This document shows positions 8,481-17,431 of a stretch of DNA of 64,000 nt, one piece after another. The stretch is from Janthinobacterium lividum (GTDB taxonomy: Bacteria > Pseudomonadota > Gammaproteobacteria > Burkholderiales > Burkholderiaceae_D): the NCBI RefSeq assembly GCF_034424625.1, contig NZ_CP139976.1, positions 1,178,001-1,242,000 on the forward strand. Reading direction: 5' to 3'. Numbering within the stretch: the stretch's first letter is position 1; the number at the start of each line of letters is the position of its first letter. Position numbers and translations under genes: made by a program. A model generated the notes under the pieces. The model saw only the letters and a list, made by a program, of their open reading frames with translations. It had not been told where the DNA came from and ran no database searches.

Positions 8481-8944
8481 AAGGCTAAAGAAACCGACAC
8501 TTGGTCGCATTCGCGCATGGATGCAGCAGCAAGCGTTGCAAAGCGCGCGGCGGCCGGGAGAAGGGCGCGCACAAAGCCGATTATTGCTTGATGGATTCAA
8601 GTTTACTTGATTATAATCGTTGATTGTTTGTCAGCTTGCTAAGTAGAAAAAACAAGGGCTGCATACAAAATAAAAAAAACAAAGCAAGACTAATTCGAAG
8701 TTACTGCATTAGTATAGTAACCATCTTCCACACAAGGCCATTTCAGTGTGGGGAAGAAAAACAGGGTTCCAGCATGGTTGCGCGCCGCCGTTTTTGCTGC
8801 GGCAGCCAGCATGGAATTCGCTGGTGCTTGACGCACATGGCCGTATTCTGGCCGTGTTGCTTTCATGGAGGAGCGGCAGCGGTCCAGTACGGAGAAGTCC
8901 GCAGCCGTTTAAAATATCATTATTTTTGGGTGGTTGGGGAAAAC
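8481..8944 (+). other. Leader region upstream of coxB
   Basis: A 464-bp stretch with no supported gene. The first half ends in AT-rich DNA (about 8580-8720), unlike the surroundings, and holds a good sigma-70 promoter. The frame of coxB stays open back to 8624, but the translation there is Cys/Arg-rich with no signal peptide, so I treat it as untranslated. The coxB start at 8945 has GGGGAA at the right distance. Confidence 0.6.
8588..8617 (+). promoter_or_regulatory. Sigma-70 promoter for the cox cluster
   Basis: TTGATG (8588-8593), 18-bp spacer, TATAAT (8612-8617). The predicted transcript start is near 8624, giving a leader of about 320 nt before coxB. The perfect -10 in an AT-rich patch makes this the best promoter candidate in the region. 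Confidence 0.6.
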
Positions 8945-10153
8945 ATGACACATGCAAAGCGACTTCAATCGTTGCTGCTCGGGCTGTCTTTGACAGCGTT
9001 TGGCATCGGGCGATGGGCCACGGCGGCACCGGCTGCCGGCACCTATCCCGGCACCGGCGGTCCCGTGCCGTTCGAAATGAATCTGCAACCGCCGGCGACA
9101 CAGATCGCCCATGAAATCTACGATTTGCACACCCTGATGATGATCATCTGCCTGGTGATCTTCGTGGCCGTGTTCGGCGTCATGTTTTATTCCATCTTCA
9201 AGCACCGCAAGTCCCTGGGCCACAAGCCGGCCACTTTCCACGAAAGCACCACCGTCGAGATCGCCTGGACCGTCGTGCCTTTCCTGATCGTCATCGGCAT
9301 GGCCCTGCCTGCCACGCGCACCGTCGTCGGCATGAAGGACACCTCGAACGCCGACATCACCATCAAGGCCACCGGTATGCAGTGGAAATGGGGCTATGAC
9401 TACCTGAAAGGCGAGGGCGAAGGCATTTCCTTCCTCTCCAACCTGGCCACGCCGCGCTCGCAAGTGGGCGCGCCAGGCGTGCCGCCGACGGAAAAACGGG
9501 GCGAAAACTACCTGATCGAAGTCGACAACGAAGTTGTCGTGCCGGTCAACAAGAAGATCCGCGTGGTGCTGACGGCCAACGACGTCATCCACGCATGGTC
9601 CGTGCCCGCCTTCGGCGTCAAGCAGGATGCGATTCCCGGCTTCGTGCGCGACACCTGGTTCAAGGCCGACCATATCGGCACCTTCCGCGGCAATTGCGCC
9701 GAACTGTGCGGCAAGGAACATGCATTCATGCCCATCGTCGTCAAGGTTGTCTCCGCCGATGACTACAAGGCCTGGGTTGATGTAAAACAAAAGGAAATGG
9801 CGGCATTGGCTGATGATCCAAGCAAGGTGTGGACCATCGACGAGTTGAAGGTCAAGGGCGAGAAAGTGTATGCGGCCAACTGCGTGGTTTGCCACCAGGC
9901 GACAGGCAAGGGCGTGCCCGGTGCATTCGCGCCGCTGGACGGCTCGGCCGTGGTGAACGGTCCGAAAGCGGAACAGATCCATGTCTTGCTGAACGGGCAA
10001 AAGAGCGGCAAGTATCCGGCGGAAATGCCAGCCTGGAAACAGCTGTCCGACACGGAAATTGCCGCAGTGATCACTTACACGCGCAATACCTGGTCGAACA
10101 AGGCCGAAGAGAACATCGTTCAACCAGCCGAAATCGTGGCTGCACGCAAGTAA
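8945..10153 (+). CDS. coxB: Cytochrome c oxidase subunit II fused to cytochrome c
   Basis: A 402-residue precursor. A signal peptide (1-28) is followed by two membrane helices (about 63-83 and 105-122). The periplasmic cupredoxin domain carries the CuA ligands H217, C251, C255, H259 and M262 (motif GNCAELCGKEHAFM). A C-terminal cytochrome c domain has the heme motif CVVCH (313-317) and a candidate axial Met in EMPAW (361). This is the caa3-like subunit II layout, which passes electrons from cytochrome c to CuA. coxA follows after 13 bp with its own AGGAG site. The start at 8945 was chosen for the signal peptide. Confidence 0.95.
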   Translation: MTHAKRLQSLLLGLSLTAFGIGRWATAAPAAGTYPGTGGPVPFEMNLQPPATQIAHEIYDLHTLMMIICLVIFVAVFGVMFYSIFKHRKSLGHKPATFHESTTVEIAWTVVPFLIVIGMALPATRTVVGMKDTSNADITIKATGMQWKWGYDYLKGEGEGISFLSNLATPRSQVGAPGVPPTEKRGENYLIEVDNEVVVPVNKKIRVVLTANDVIHAWSVPAFGVKQDAIPGFVRDTWFKADHIGTFRGNCAELCGKEHAFMPIVVKVVSADDYKAWVDVKQKEMAALADDPSKVWTIDELKVKGEKVYAANCVVCHQATGKGVPGAFAPLDGSAVVNGPKAEQIHVLLNGQKSGKYPAEMPAWKQLSDTEIAAVITYTRNTWSNKAEENIVQPAEIVAARK

Positions 10154-10166
10154 TTAGGAGTCGCAT

Positions 10167-11771
10167 ATGAGTACTAGCACGAGCACTAGCACCTTGGACC
10201 ACGCCGGTCACGATCACGACCATGCCCACGATCATCCCACTGGCTACCGCCGCTGGCTGTTTGCCACCAACCACAAGGATATCGGTACTTTGTACCTGTG
10301 GTTCTCGTTCATCATGCTGCTGTCGGGCGGCGTGCTGGCCCTGATGATCCGGACGGAACTGTTTCACCCAGGCTTGCAATTCTTTCACCCGGAATTTTTC
10401 AATCAACTGACCACCATGCACGGCCTGGTGATGGTGTTTGGCGCCATCATGCCGGCCTTCGTCGGCTACGCCAACTGGATGATCCCGCTGCAAGTGGGCG
10501 CGTCCGACATGGCCTTTGCCCGCATGAACAACTTCTCGTTCTGGCTGCTGCCGCCGGCCGCGATCCTGCTGGCCACGTCCTTCCTCGTGCCGGGCGGCGC
10601 CACGGCTGCCGGCTGGACCCTGTATGCGCCGCTGTCGACGCAGATGGGCCCCGGCATGGACATGGCGATTTTTGCCATGCACCTGATGGGCGCCTCGTCC
10701 ATCATGGGTTCGATCAACATCATCGTCACCATCCTGAACATGCGCGCACCGGGCATGACCCTGATGAAAATGCCGATGTTCTGCTGGACCTGGCTGATTA
10801 CCGCGTATCTGTTGATCGCCGTCATGCCCGTGCTGGCCGGCGCCATCACCATGACCCTGACGGACCGCCATTTCGGCACCTCCTTCTTTAACGCGGCAGG
10901 CGGCGGCGACCCCGTCATGTACCAGCACATCTTCTGGTTCTTCGGCCATCCCGAGGTCTACATCATGATTCTGCCGGCCTTCGGCATCGTCTCGCAGATC
11001 CTGCCGGCGTTTGCCCGCAAGCCCCTGTTCGGCTACGCGTCGATGGTCTACGCTACCGCTTCCATCGCGATTCTGTCCTTCATCGTCTGGGCGCACCACA
11101 TGTTTACCACCGGCATGCCGGTGACCAGCCAGCTGTTCTTCATGTACGCGACCATGCTGATCGCCGTGCCGACGGGCGTGAAAGTGTTCAACTGGATCGC
11201 CACGATGTGGAAGGGTTCCATGACGTTCGAAACGCCGATGCTGTTCTCGGTCGGCTTCATCTTCGTGTTTACCATGGGCGGCTTCACGGGCCTGATCCTG
11301 GCCGTCACGCCGATCGACATCCAGCTGCAGGATACCTATTATGTGGTGGCGCATTTCCACTACGTGCTGGTGGCCGGTTCGCTGTTTGCCCTGTTCGCCG
11401 GCTTCTACTACTGGTCGCCGAAATGGACGGGCCACATGTACAACGAGACGCGCGGCAAGATCCACTTCTGGCTGTCGCTGATCACGTTCAACGTGACCTT
11501 CTTCCCGATGCACTTCCTGGGCCTGGCCGGCATGCCGCGCCGCTACGCCGACTATCCGGCGCAGTTCACCGACTTCAACATGATCGCCTCGATCGGCGGC
11601 TTCGGTTTTGGCCTGATGCAGGTGTACTTCCTGTTCTTCGTGGTCTTGCCGACCATCCGCGGCGGCAAGGCTGCGCCAGCGAAACCATGGGAAGGCGCGG
11701 AAGGCCTGGAATGGACCGTGCCGAGCCCGGCGCCGTTCCACACGTTTGAAACGCCGCCGACAGTGAAATAA
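10167..11771 (+). CDS. coxA: Cytochrome c oxidase subunit I
   Basis: A 534-residue heme-copper oxidase catalytic subunit with twelve membrane helices. It reduces oxygen at the heme a3-CuB site. Visible motifs are HHTHG-type helix sequences, [15 protein letters not shown] (the CuB His and cross-linked Tyr on helix VI), WAHHMF (the CuB His pair on helix VII) and [10 protein letters not shown] (heme a and a3 His on helix X). The N-terminus carries an unusual His/Asp-rich run (residues 12-26, [13 protein letters not shown]), which could bind metal. The gene sits in the cox operon between coxB and the 34-residue assembly peptide. Confidence 0.97.
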   Translation: MSTSTSTSTLDHAGHDHDHAHDHPTGYRRWLFATNHKDIGTLYLWFSFIMLLSGGVLALMIRTELFHPGLQFFHPEFFNQLTTMHGLVMVFGAIMPAFVGYANWMIPLQVGASDMAFARMNNFSFWLLPPAAILLATSFLVPGGATAAGWTLYAPLSTQMGPGMDMAIFAMHLMGASSIMGSINIIVTILNMRAPGMTLMKMPMFCWTWLITAYLLIAVMPVLAGAITMTLTDRHFGTSFFNAAGGGDPVMYQHIFWFFGHPEVYIMILPAFGIVSQILPAFARKPLFGYASMVYATASIAILSFIVWAHHMFTTGMPVTSQLFFMYATMLIAVPTGVKVFNWIATMWKGSMTFETPMLFSVGFIFVFTMGGFTGLILAVTPIDIQLQDTYYVVAHFHYVLVAGSLFALFAGFYYWSPKWTGHMYNETRGKIHFWLSLITFNVTFFPMHFLGLAGMPRRYADYPAQFTDFNMIASIGGFGFGLMQVYFLFFVVLPTIRGGKAAPAKPWEGAEGLEWTVPSPAPFHTFETPPTVK

Positions 11772-11822
11772 GGTATCCCGGGCCGGCGTGTTCCGCGGCC
11801 CGTCTTGAATAAAGTGCCTGTC

Positions 11823-11927
11823 ATGACCGAACGTAAAAAACCGAACAACCTGCGTACCGGACTGATACTGGGGGCCCTGGCGGCCTTCTTCTTCCTGTCC
11901 GTATTCGTCAAGCGCATGTGGCTCTGA
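11823..11927 (+). CDS. Cytochrome oxidase small assembly protein (34 aa)
   Basis: An ATG-started 34-codon frame: a charged N-terminus (MTERKKPNNLRTG), one membrane helix (LILGALAAFFFLSVF) and a short tail ending KRMWL. A tiny single-span protein at exactly this position, between coxA and ctaG, is a known feature of Burkholderiales oxidase clusters. The stop is one base before the ctaG GTG start, so the two are probably translationally coupled. It is too short for most gene callers. Confidence 0.8.
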   Translation: MTERKKPNNLRTGLILGALAAFFFLSVFVKRMWL

Positions 11928-11928
11928 C

Positions 11929-12501
11929 GTGACGACGCCCGACCAACAGGAAACACGCGGCCTGAACCGCAAAATGCTGGGCAAGCTGCTCGTCATTGCC
12001 GTGCTGATGTTCGGCTTTGGCTATGCCCTGATTCCCGTCTACAAGCAGATTTGCGAAGTGATGGGCATCAACGTGCTGACGCAAAAAGATGGCACGGTGG
12101 CCTACGACAACAATACGCAGGTCGACACGACGCGCAGCATCACCGTCGAGTTCGACGGCAATGCGCAGGGGCCATGGCGCTTCCGCCCGACGGTGTCGAG
12201 CATGCAGGTGCATCCGGGCGAACTGGTGACCGTCATGTATGAAGTGGTCAACACGCAAAACCGCGTCGTCAACGCGCAAGCCATCCCCAGCTACGCGCCA
12301 CAGAGCGCCACGCCGCATTTCAAGAAGGTCGAATGCTTCTGCTTCAAGCAGCAGACCTTGAAACCGAACGAAGCGCGGCAGATGCCGGTGGTGTTCTTCC
12401 TCGATCCGGCCCTGCCGAAAGAGGTGAAAACCATCACCCTGTCGTACACGTTTTTCGAGATAGCCGGTCTGAGCCAGGCTCAGACGCCGGCCGTCCAATA
12501 G
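11929..12501 (+). CDS. ctaG: Cytochrome c oxidase assembly protein CtaG (Cox11)
   Basis: A 190-residue copper chaperone that delivers copper to CuB of subunit I. It has a single N-terminal membrane anchor (about 16-36, LGKLLVIAVLMFGFGYALIP) followed by YKQICEV and an immunoglobulin-like periplasmic domain. The conserved copper motif ECFCF is present (in KVECFCFKQQ, about 138-142). The GTG start at 11929 directly follows the stop of the small assembly peptide. Length and motifs are typical. Confidence 0.95.
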   Translation: MTTPDQQETRGLNRKMLGKLLVIAVLMFGFGYALIPVYKQICEVMGINVLTQKDGTVAYDNNTQVDTTRSITVEFDGNAQGPWRFRPTVSSMQVHPGELVTVMYEVVNTQNRVVNAQAIPSYAPQSATPHFKKVECFCFKQQTLKPNEARQMPVVFFLDPALPKEVKTITLSYTFFEIAGLSQAQTPAVQ

Positions 12502-12510
12502 GAGAGTGGC

Positions 12511-12717
12511 ATGGGCGAATCCAAGCAGCCTGAAAAAGCGTCGTTCCTGTATTCGCTGCGGGCCGTCGTGTGGTCATTCACGGGACTGCGCCGCAAGAGC
12601 GATTTCGACACGGATTCGGCCAAGCTCAACCCCGTGCACATCGTCATCGCCGGTTTCCTGGTGGTGGCTTGCCTGATCGGCATATTGATTTCGATTGTCA
12701 AATTCGTCGTTTTATAA
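12511..12717 (+). CDS. DUF2970 small membrane protein
   Basis: A 68-residue protein with the DUF2970 pattern: SFLYSLRAVVWSFTGLRRKSDF, then one hydrophobic helix (about 44-66, HIVIAGFLVVACLIGILISI). It commonly lies between ctaG and coxC in betaproteobacteria, as here (9 bp after ctaG). A role in oxidase assembly is inferred from this conserved position only. Confidence 0.85.
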   Translation: MGESKQPEKASFLYSLRAVVWSFTGLRRKSDFDTDSAKLNPVHIVIAGFLVVACLIGILISIVKFVVL

Positions 12718-12757
12718 ATTATAAAAAACCACCCTATAAGTTTTTGAGGAGATGATG

Positions 12758-13618
12758 ATGAGTTCCAACCACGCCGCCGTACCTTATTATTTTGTGCCCG
12801 GCCCGTCGCGCTGGCCCATGCTGGGCGGCGCCAGCCTGCTGCTGACCATGATCGGCGCCTCGGCCTGGGTCAACGACGTTTCCTGGGGTCCGTACCTGAA
12901 TTACCTGGGCCTGGCCGGCATCCTGCTGGTGCTGTATTTCTGGTTCGGCGACGCCATCAGCGAATCGGAACAGGGCCTGTACAGCGAGCGCATCGACCAC
13001 TCCTTCCGCTGGAGCATGAGCTGGTTCATCTTTTCGGAAGTCATGTTCTTCGCCGCCTTCTTCGGCGCCCTGTTCTACGCGCGCAGCATCTCCATGCCGT
13101 GGCTGGCCGACCTTGACCACAAGGTGATCTGGCCCGATTTCGCCGCTCACTGGGGCAATACGGGGCCGGCCGGCACGGTGCAGGAATTCACCACCATGAC
13201 GCCGTTCTGGATTCCGACCATCAACACGGCCTTGCTGCTGCTGTCAGGCGTGACCCTGACCATTTCGCACCATGCGCTGCGCGCTGGCCACCGCGGCATG
13301 ACGGCCCTGTTCCTGTTCGCCACGATCTTGCTGGGCGCCATCTTCATGGGCTTCCAGGTGTATGAATACATCCACGCTTACAGCGAACTGAACTTGAAAT
13401 TGACGTCGGGCATCTACGGCGCCACCTTCTTCATGCTGACGGGTTTCCACGGCTTCCACGTGACCCTGGGCGCCATCATGCTGTCCGTCATCCTGTACCG
13501 CGTGCTGAAAGGCCACTTCACGCCCGAGCACCACTTCGGCTTCGAAGGCGCCGCCTGGTACTGGCACTTCGTCGACGTCGTCTGGCTGGGCCTGTACGTG
13601 GTCGTGTATTGGTTATAA
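12758..13618 (+). CDS. coxC: Cytochrome c oxidase subunit III
   Basis: About 286 residues with seven membrane helices, the non-catalytic core subunit that stabilises subunit I. Typical signatures are PYYFVPGPSRWPMLG at the N-terminus, FIFSEVMFFAAFFGALF, and GFHGFHVTLGA with WYWHFVDVVWL near the C-terminus. Three ATG codons lie in a row (12752, 12755, 12758). The GAGGA site at 12746-12750 has normal spacing only to the third, so I use that one. A strong terminator follows at 13664. Confidence 0.95.
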   Translation: MSSNHAAVPYYFVPGPSRWPMLGGASLLLTMIGASAWVNDVSWGPYLNYLGLAGILLVLYFWFGDAISESEQGLYSERIDHSFRWSMSWFIFSEVMFFAAFFGALFYARSISMPWLADLDHKVIWPDFAAHWGNTGPAGTVQEFTTMTPFWIPTINTALLLLSGVTLTISHHALRAGHRGMTALFLFATILLGAIFMGFQVYEYIHAYSELNLKLTSGIYGATFFMLTGFHGFHVTLGAIMLSVILYRVLKGHFTPEHHFGFEGAAWYWHFVDVVWLGLYVVVYWL

Positions 13619-13663
13619 TGGCGGGGCAGGGCGCGCGTTGTTGAGGGGCGCGCCGGCACCATA

Positions 13664-13702
13664 AAAAAAGCCGTACCGGGACATCCTGGGTACGGCTTTT
13701 TT
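13664..13702. terminator. Bidirectional intrinsic terminator after coxC
   Basis: A 14-bp perfect stem, AAAAAAGCCGTACC / GGTACGGCTTTTTT, with an 11-nt loop. It has a T-run on each strand, so it serves coxC on the plus strand and the DUF2909 gene on the minus strand. Confidence 0.92.
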
Positions 13703-13737
13703 CTTAGTCTGAAGAATTTGCCAATCAGGCAAGAAGC

Positions 13738-13938
13738 TTAGTGTATGCCCGTCGGCTGGATATAGCCGAGCTTGTGCGCCAGCAGGATCAGCAAAAACAG
13801 GGTGATCGACAAGCCCACGCGCAGGGCCAGCGCTTGCACGGTGCGGTTGCTCTTGCCCTTGTCGCGCATGAGGAAGAACAGGGCCGAGCCCAGGCTGCCC
13901 AGGATCAGGATGAAGGCAATGGCAACGAGGATTTTCAT
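13738..13938 (-). CDS. Twin-transmembrane protein (DUF2909)
   Basis: A 66-residue protein with two hydrophobic helices (about 2-22, KILVAIAFILILGSLGSALFF, and 40-56, GLSITLFLLILLAHKLG) separated by a charged loop (RDKGKSNRT). This matches the short DUF2909 family found beside SURF1 genes in Burkholderiales. The frame extends 18 codons upstream, but those residues are polar and overlap the divergent SURF1 start, so the ATG at 13938 is preferred. It is the only minus-strand gene inside the oxidase cluster. Confidence 0.8.
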   Translation of the reverse strand: MKILVAIAFILILGSLGSALFFLMRDKGKSNRTVQALALRVGLSITLFLLILLAHKLGYIQPTGIH

Positions 13939-13974
13939 GGATGGTAGCGCCTGGCTTGAGGAGGTTTCATTGTA

Positions 13975-14733
13975 ATGCGTATCCGCTTCCATTTTAGATG
14001 GATTCCACTTGTTGTAATGCTGCTACTGGTGGCCCTGGGGTGCTCTTTGGCGCAATGGCAGCAGCGCCGTGGCGACGAGAAAGTCGCCCGCGCCGCCCGG
14101 CTCGAGGCGGGCAACCTGGCCGCACCGCTGGCATTGACGGCCGCGCCCATGCTGCCGGCCGATGCGCAAGCGATCGAATATCGCCGGATCACCGTCACCG
14201 GCCATTTCGTGCCCGCCTGGACGGTGTACCTGGACAACCGCCCCTACAAAGGGCAAGCGGGCTTCCACGTGCTCACGCCATTCCAGATCGACGGTTCTGC
14301 CATGCACGTGCTGGTGGCGCAGGGCTGGTTGCCGCGCAACAATGCCGAGCGCACGCGCATTCCCGATTACGCCACGCCCACGGGCACGGTGACGATTTCC
14401 GGCATCGCGCGGCTGAACGCGGGCCATGTGATGGAACTGGGCACGGCGCCCGCCCTGGCGCCGCACGCCATCGTGCAAAATGCCGATATCGCCCAACTGG
14501 CCCAGGCGAGCGGCCTGGCCTTGCAGCCATTTATTCTCGAACAAACGGCTGATTCAGTGGATCCTTCAGCGACGGCGCCAGCATCCGGCCAGCTTCCCGT
14601 GCGCGACTGGCCGGCGCCCGACCTGGGCGCCGACAAGCACCGCGGCTATGCATTCCAGTGGTATGCACTGGCACTGATGGCCTTTCTATTTTTTGTCTTT
14701 ACAGGATTTCGACGTGCAAACAAACAGCCCTGA
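13975..14733 (+). CDS. SURF1-family cytochrome oxidase biogenesis protein
   Basis: A 252-residue protein with the Surf1 layout: N-terminal membrane helix (about 8-27), a periplasmic domain with FVPAWTVYLDNRPYKGQAGFHVLTPF, VLVAQGWLPRN and RDWPAPDLGADKHRGYAFQWYALAL, and a second helix at the C-terminus (about 225-245). SURF1 helps insert heme a into subunit I. A strong GAGGAGG lies 8 bp before the ATG. The gene overlaps the next one by 20 bp. Confidence 0.92.
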   Translation: MRIRFHFRWIPLVVMLLLVALGCSLAQWQQRRGDEKVARAARLEAGNLAAPLALTAAPMLPADAQAIEYRRITVTGHFVPAWTVYLDNRPYKGQAGFHVLTPFQIDGSAMHVLVAQGWLPRNNAERTRIPDYATPTGTVTISGIARLNAGHVMELGTAPALAPHAIVQNADIAQLAQASGLALQPFILEQTADSVDPSATAPASGQLPVRDWPAPDLGADKHRGYAFQWYALALMAFLFFVFTGFRRANKQP

Positions 14734-15343
14734 CACAACGCAAGACAGCACCAATAAACAGGCACAAAATACGGGACGGTGGAAATTGCTGGCCGTCGTG
14801 GCCGTGTGCGCGTTTCCCATCATCGCCTCGTATTTCACGTATTACATCATCAAGCCCACGGGCCGCAACAATTACGGCGCCCTGATCGACCCGCGTTTGC
14901 ATCCGATACCGGAAGCGCAATTGCAGGTGACGGAACTGGACGGCAAGGCGGCACCGCTGGCGCAATTCAAGGGCAAGTGGGTGCTGCTGCAAACGGGACC
15001 ATCCGATTGCCAGGAAGCATGCAAGAAGCAATTGTTTGACATGCAACAACTGCGCCTCATGCAGGGCAAGGAACGCGAACGCCTGGAACGGGTCTGGCTG
15101 GTGACGGATGCCCAGCCGCTCGACACCCTGGTGATGCGCGAATTCGACGGCACCAGCATGCTGCGCGTCAATAGCGACGCCTTGAAAGCGTGGTTGCCCG
15201 TGGAGCCGGGCGGCAAGACCAGCGACCATTTTTATTTGATCGATCCGCTGGGCAATCTGATGATGCGCTTCCCGAAAGACGCGGACCCGAACAAGATCAA
15301 GAAAGACATCGCCAAGCTGCTCAAAGCTTCGGCGATCGGTTGA
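14714..15343 (+). CDS. SCO-like membrane-anchored thioredoxin-fold protein
   Basis: About 209 residues from a GTG start, chosen because ACAGGA sits 7 bp upstream; a TTG at 14693 is the alternative. There is one membrane helix (about 25-46), then a thioredoxin-like domain with GKWVLLQTGPSDCQEAC holding a C99-x3-C103 pair, as in Sco copper chaperones. Downstream are a DFYLID-like strand (HFYLIDPLGNLMMRFP) and a Lys-rich C-terminus. It lies between SURF1 and ctaA, so a role in copper or thiol chemistry of the oxidase is likely. It is a distant relative of the canonical sco gene at 17428. Confidence 0.8.
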   Translation: MQTNSPDTTQDSTNKQAQNTGRWKLLAVVAVCAFPIIASYFTYYIIKPTGRNNYGALIDPRLHPIPEAQLQVTELDGKAAPLAQFKGKWVLLQTGPSDCQEACKKQLFDMQQLRLMQGKERERLERVWLVTDAQPLDTLVMREFDGTSMLRVNSDALKAWLPVEPGGKTSDHFYLIDPLGNLMMRFPKDADPNKIKKDIAKLLKASAIG

Positions 15344-15352
15344 GGAGTCTGC

Positions 15353-16531
15353 ATGCCGACGATGCATCTCTCCGCGCTGGCCCAGCTGGGCTTGACGGGT
15401 CTGCTGGTGGCGCTGCTGCCGCTGACCATGGTCTGGGTGTCCGCGGACGCCAATAAATACCGCAAGCTCGTGTGGATCGCCGTCTTCCTGACGGTCGACC
15501 TGATCATGTTTGGCGGCTTTACGCGCCTGTCCGATTCCGGCCTGGGCTGCCCGGACTGGCCAGGCTGCTATGGCTCGGCCAATCCTTTCCTCGCGCACGA
15601 GCACATCGTGGCGGCGGAAACCCTGATGCCGACGGGGCCCGTCACGGTGGTGAAGGCGTGGATTGAAATGACGCACCGCTACCTGGCCATGGCCATCGGC
15701 GTGCTGATCGTGGCGATGATGGTGCAGGCGTGGCGCCAGTGGAAGAAAAGCAAACGCGAAGAATTCGCTCCCGCGCTGCCGACGGCGCTGTTTTTGTTCG
15801 TCTGCCTGCAGGGCGCGTTCGGCGCCTGGACCGTCACCCTGAAGCTGCAACCGGTGATCGTCACCATCCACTTGCTGCTGGGCATGGGCTTGCTGGCCAT
15901 GCTGACGTGGCTGGGCGGACGCCAGGATCATGCCGTCAAACCTGTGCTGCGCGCCGATGCGGACGCTGCCGTGCTGCGCCCCGTGCGCGCGCTGGCGATT
16001 TTTTCGCTCGTGCTGCTGACCGTGCAGATCGCGCTGGGCGGCTGGGTGAGCACCAACTACGCCACGCTGGCCTGCACGGATTTCCCCCTGTGCGGCGGCA
16101 AGGTGATTCCGGAAATGGATTTCGAGCATGGTTTTCATCTGTGGCGCGAACTGGGCAAGACGGCCGCCGGCCATTATTTGCCGTTTTCCGCGCTGACGGC
16201 CATTCACTGGGTGCACCGCAATTTCGCCTTCATCGTGCTCGCTGGCATCGGCTACACGGTGTTTCGCGCGTGGAAGCTGCCGTCCTTGCGCGGCACGGCT
16301 CGCTGGGTGGCGCTGGTGCTGGCCCTGCAGGCGGCCACGGGCCTGGCGACGATCTACCTGAGCTGGCCATTGTCGATTGCCGTCATGCATAACGGCGGGG
16401 CGGCGCTGCTCGTCTTATTGCTGACCATGTTAAACTACAAGGCTAAATTCCAACTCGATGTAGCGCGGAAATCTGCTTCCGCCGCCGCGCCAGTGCCCTC
16501 GGCACCAGCCAGTCCTTCCCGTATCGCATAA
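15353..16531 (+). CDS. ctaA: Heme A synthase (COX15/CtaA)
   Basis: A 392-residue protein with about eight membrane helices. It oxidises the C8 methyl of heme O to make heme A. Signatures are FGGFTRLSDSGLGCPDWPGCYG (a conserved Cys pair near the first heme site), EMTHRYLAM, TVTLKLQPVIVTIHLLLGM, and the second half-repeat with GGWVSTNYATLACTDFPLCGG and HWVHRNFAF. The His residues of the two repeats bind heme. The tail is Ala/Ser/Pro-rich. The stop abuts the ctaB start. Confidence 0.95.
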   Translation: MPTMHLSALAQLGLTGLLVALLPLTMVWVSADANKYRKLVWIAVFLTVDLIMFGGFTRLSDSGLGCPDWPGCYGSANPFLAHEHIVAAETLMPTGPVTVVKAWIEMTHRYLAMAIGVLIVAMMVQAWRQWKKSKREEFAPALPTALFLFVCLQGAFGAWTVTLKLQPVIVTIHLLLGMGLLAMLTWLGGRQDHAVKPVLRADADAAVLRPVRALAIFSLVLLTVQIALGGWVSTNYATLACTDFPLCGGKVIPEMDFEHGFHLWRELGKTAAGHYLPFSALTAIHWVHRNFAFIVLAGIGYTVFRAWKLPSLRGTARWVALVLALQAATGLATIYLSWPLSIAVMHNGGAALLVLLLTMLNYKAKFQLDVARKSASAAAPVPSAPASPSRIA

Positions 16532-17431
16532 ATGACTACTCAGACCATCAGCCGTAAACCATCCCCCCGCATCGCCCAGTATTGGGCGCTGACCAAGCCC
16601 CGCGTGACGCAACTGGCCGTGTTTTGCGCCGTCATCGGCATGTTCCTGGCCAGCGAGGAGTTGCCTGACTGGCATGCGGTGGTATTCGGCACCATCGGCA
16701 TCTGGCTGCTGGCCGGCGCCGCGTTTGCCGTCAATTGCCTGGCCGAGCGCGAAATCGACGCGCGCATGGCCCGCACGGCGCGCCGCCCGATGGCCATGGG
16801 CGACATCACGGTGAAACAGACGGTGGTATTCGCGCTGGTGATCGGCGGCCTGGGCATGGCGATCCTGTATCACCTGGTCAATCCGCTGACCATGTGGCTG
16901 ACCTTTGTCACCTTTGTCGGCTACGCCCTGATCTATACGATGGTGCTGAAACCGGCCACGCCGCAAAACATCGTCATCGGCGGCCTGTCCGGCGCCATGC
17001 CGCCCGCGCTGGGCTGGGCCGCCGTCGCCAACGACGTGCCGATGCAGGCGTGGCTGCTGGTCCTGATCATCTTTGTCTGGACGCCGCCGCATTTCTGGGC
17101 CCTGGCCATGTACCGCCGCGACGATTACGCGCGCTCGGGCTTGCCCATGCTGCCCGTCACGCACGGCTTGAAATTCACGCAATTCCACGTCTGGCTGTAC
17201 TCGATTGCGCTGGCCGCCACCACCTTGCTGCCGTACGCCGTGCGCATGAGCGGCCTGATCTACCTGGCTTCGGCCGTGGTGCTGAACGCCGGCTTCCTGT
17301 ACTACGCGTGGAAGATGTACCGCCACTACACGGACTTGATCGCGCGCAAGGCATTTACGTTTTCCATCATCTACCTGGCCTTGCTGTTCGCGGCTTTGCT
17401 GGTTGACCACTACATTCCTCTCGGCACATGA
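16532..17431 (+). CDS. ctaB: Protoheme IX farnesyltransferase (heme O synthase)
   Basis: A 299-residue UbiA-family prenyltransferase that converts heme B to heme O, the substrate of CtaA. The first Asp-rich motif is visible as [19 protein letters not shown], and the second region as [26 protein letters not shown]. It has eight or nine hydrophobic helices. Its start directly follows the ctaA stop and its own stop overlaps the sco ATG (ATGA), so the three genes are tightly coupled. Confidence 0.96.
   Translation: MTTQTISRKPSPRIAQYWALTKPRVTQLAVFCAVIGMFLASEELPDWHAVVFGTIGIWLLAGAAFAVNCLAEREIDARMARTARRPMAMGDITVKQTVVFALVIGGLGMAILYHLVNPLTMWLTFVTFVGYALIYTMVLKPATPQNIVIGGLSGAMPPALGWAAVANDVPMQAWLLVLIIFVWTPPHFWALAMYRRDDYARSGLPMLPVTHGLKFTQFHVWLYSIALAATTLLPYAVRMSGLIYLASAVVLNAGFLYYAWKMYRHYTDLIARKAFTFSIIYLALLFAALLVDHYIPLGT

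Noticed and set aside
8624..8944. 107-codon N-terminal extension of CoxB
   Set aside because: Cys/Arg-rich, no homology-like pattern, and it would bury the signal peptide of CoxB.
10071..11996. 641-codon open frame on the minus strand opposite coxA
   Set aside because: Translation is His/Arg/Gln-rich with no domain or ribosome site; it mirrors the codon bias of coxA, which is certain.
14699..16390. 563-codon minus-strand frame opposite the SCO-like and ctaA genes
   Set aside because: Low-complexity His/Gln/Arg product, no start signal, opposite recognised genes.
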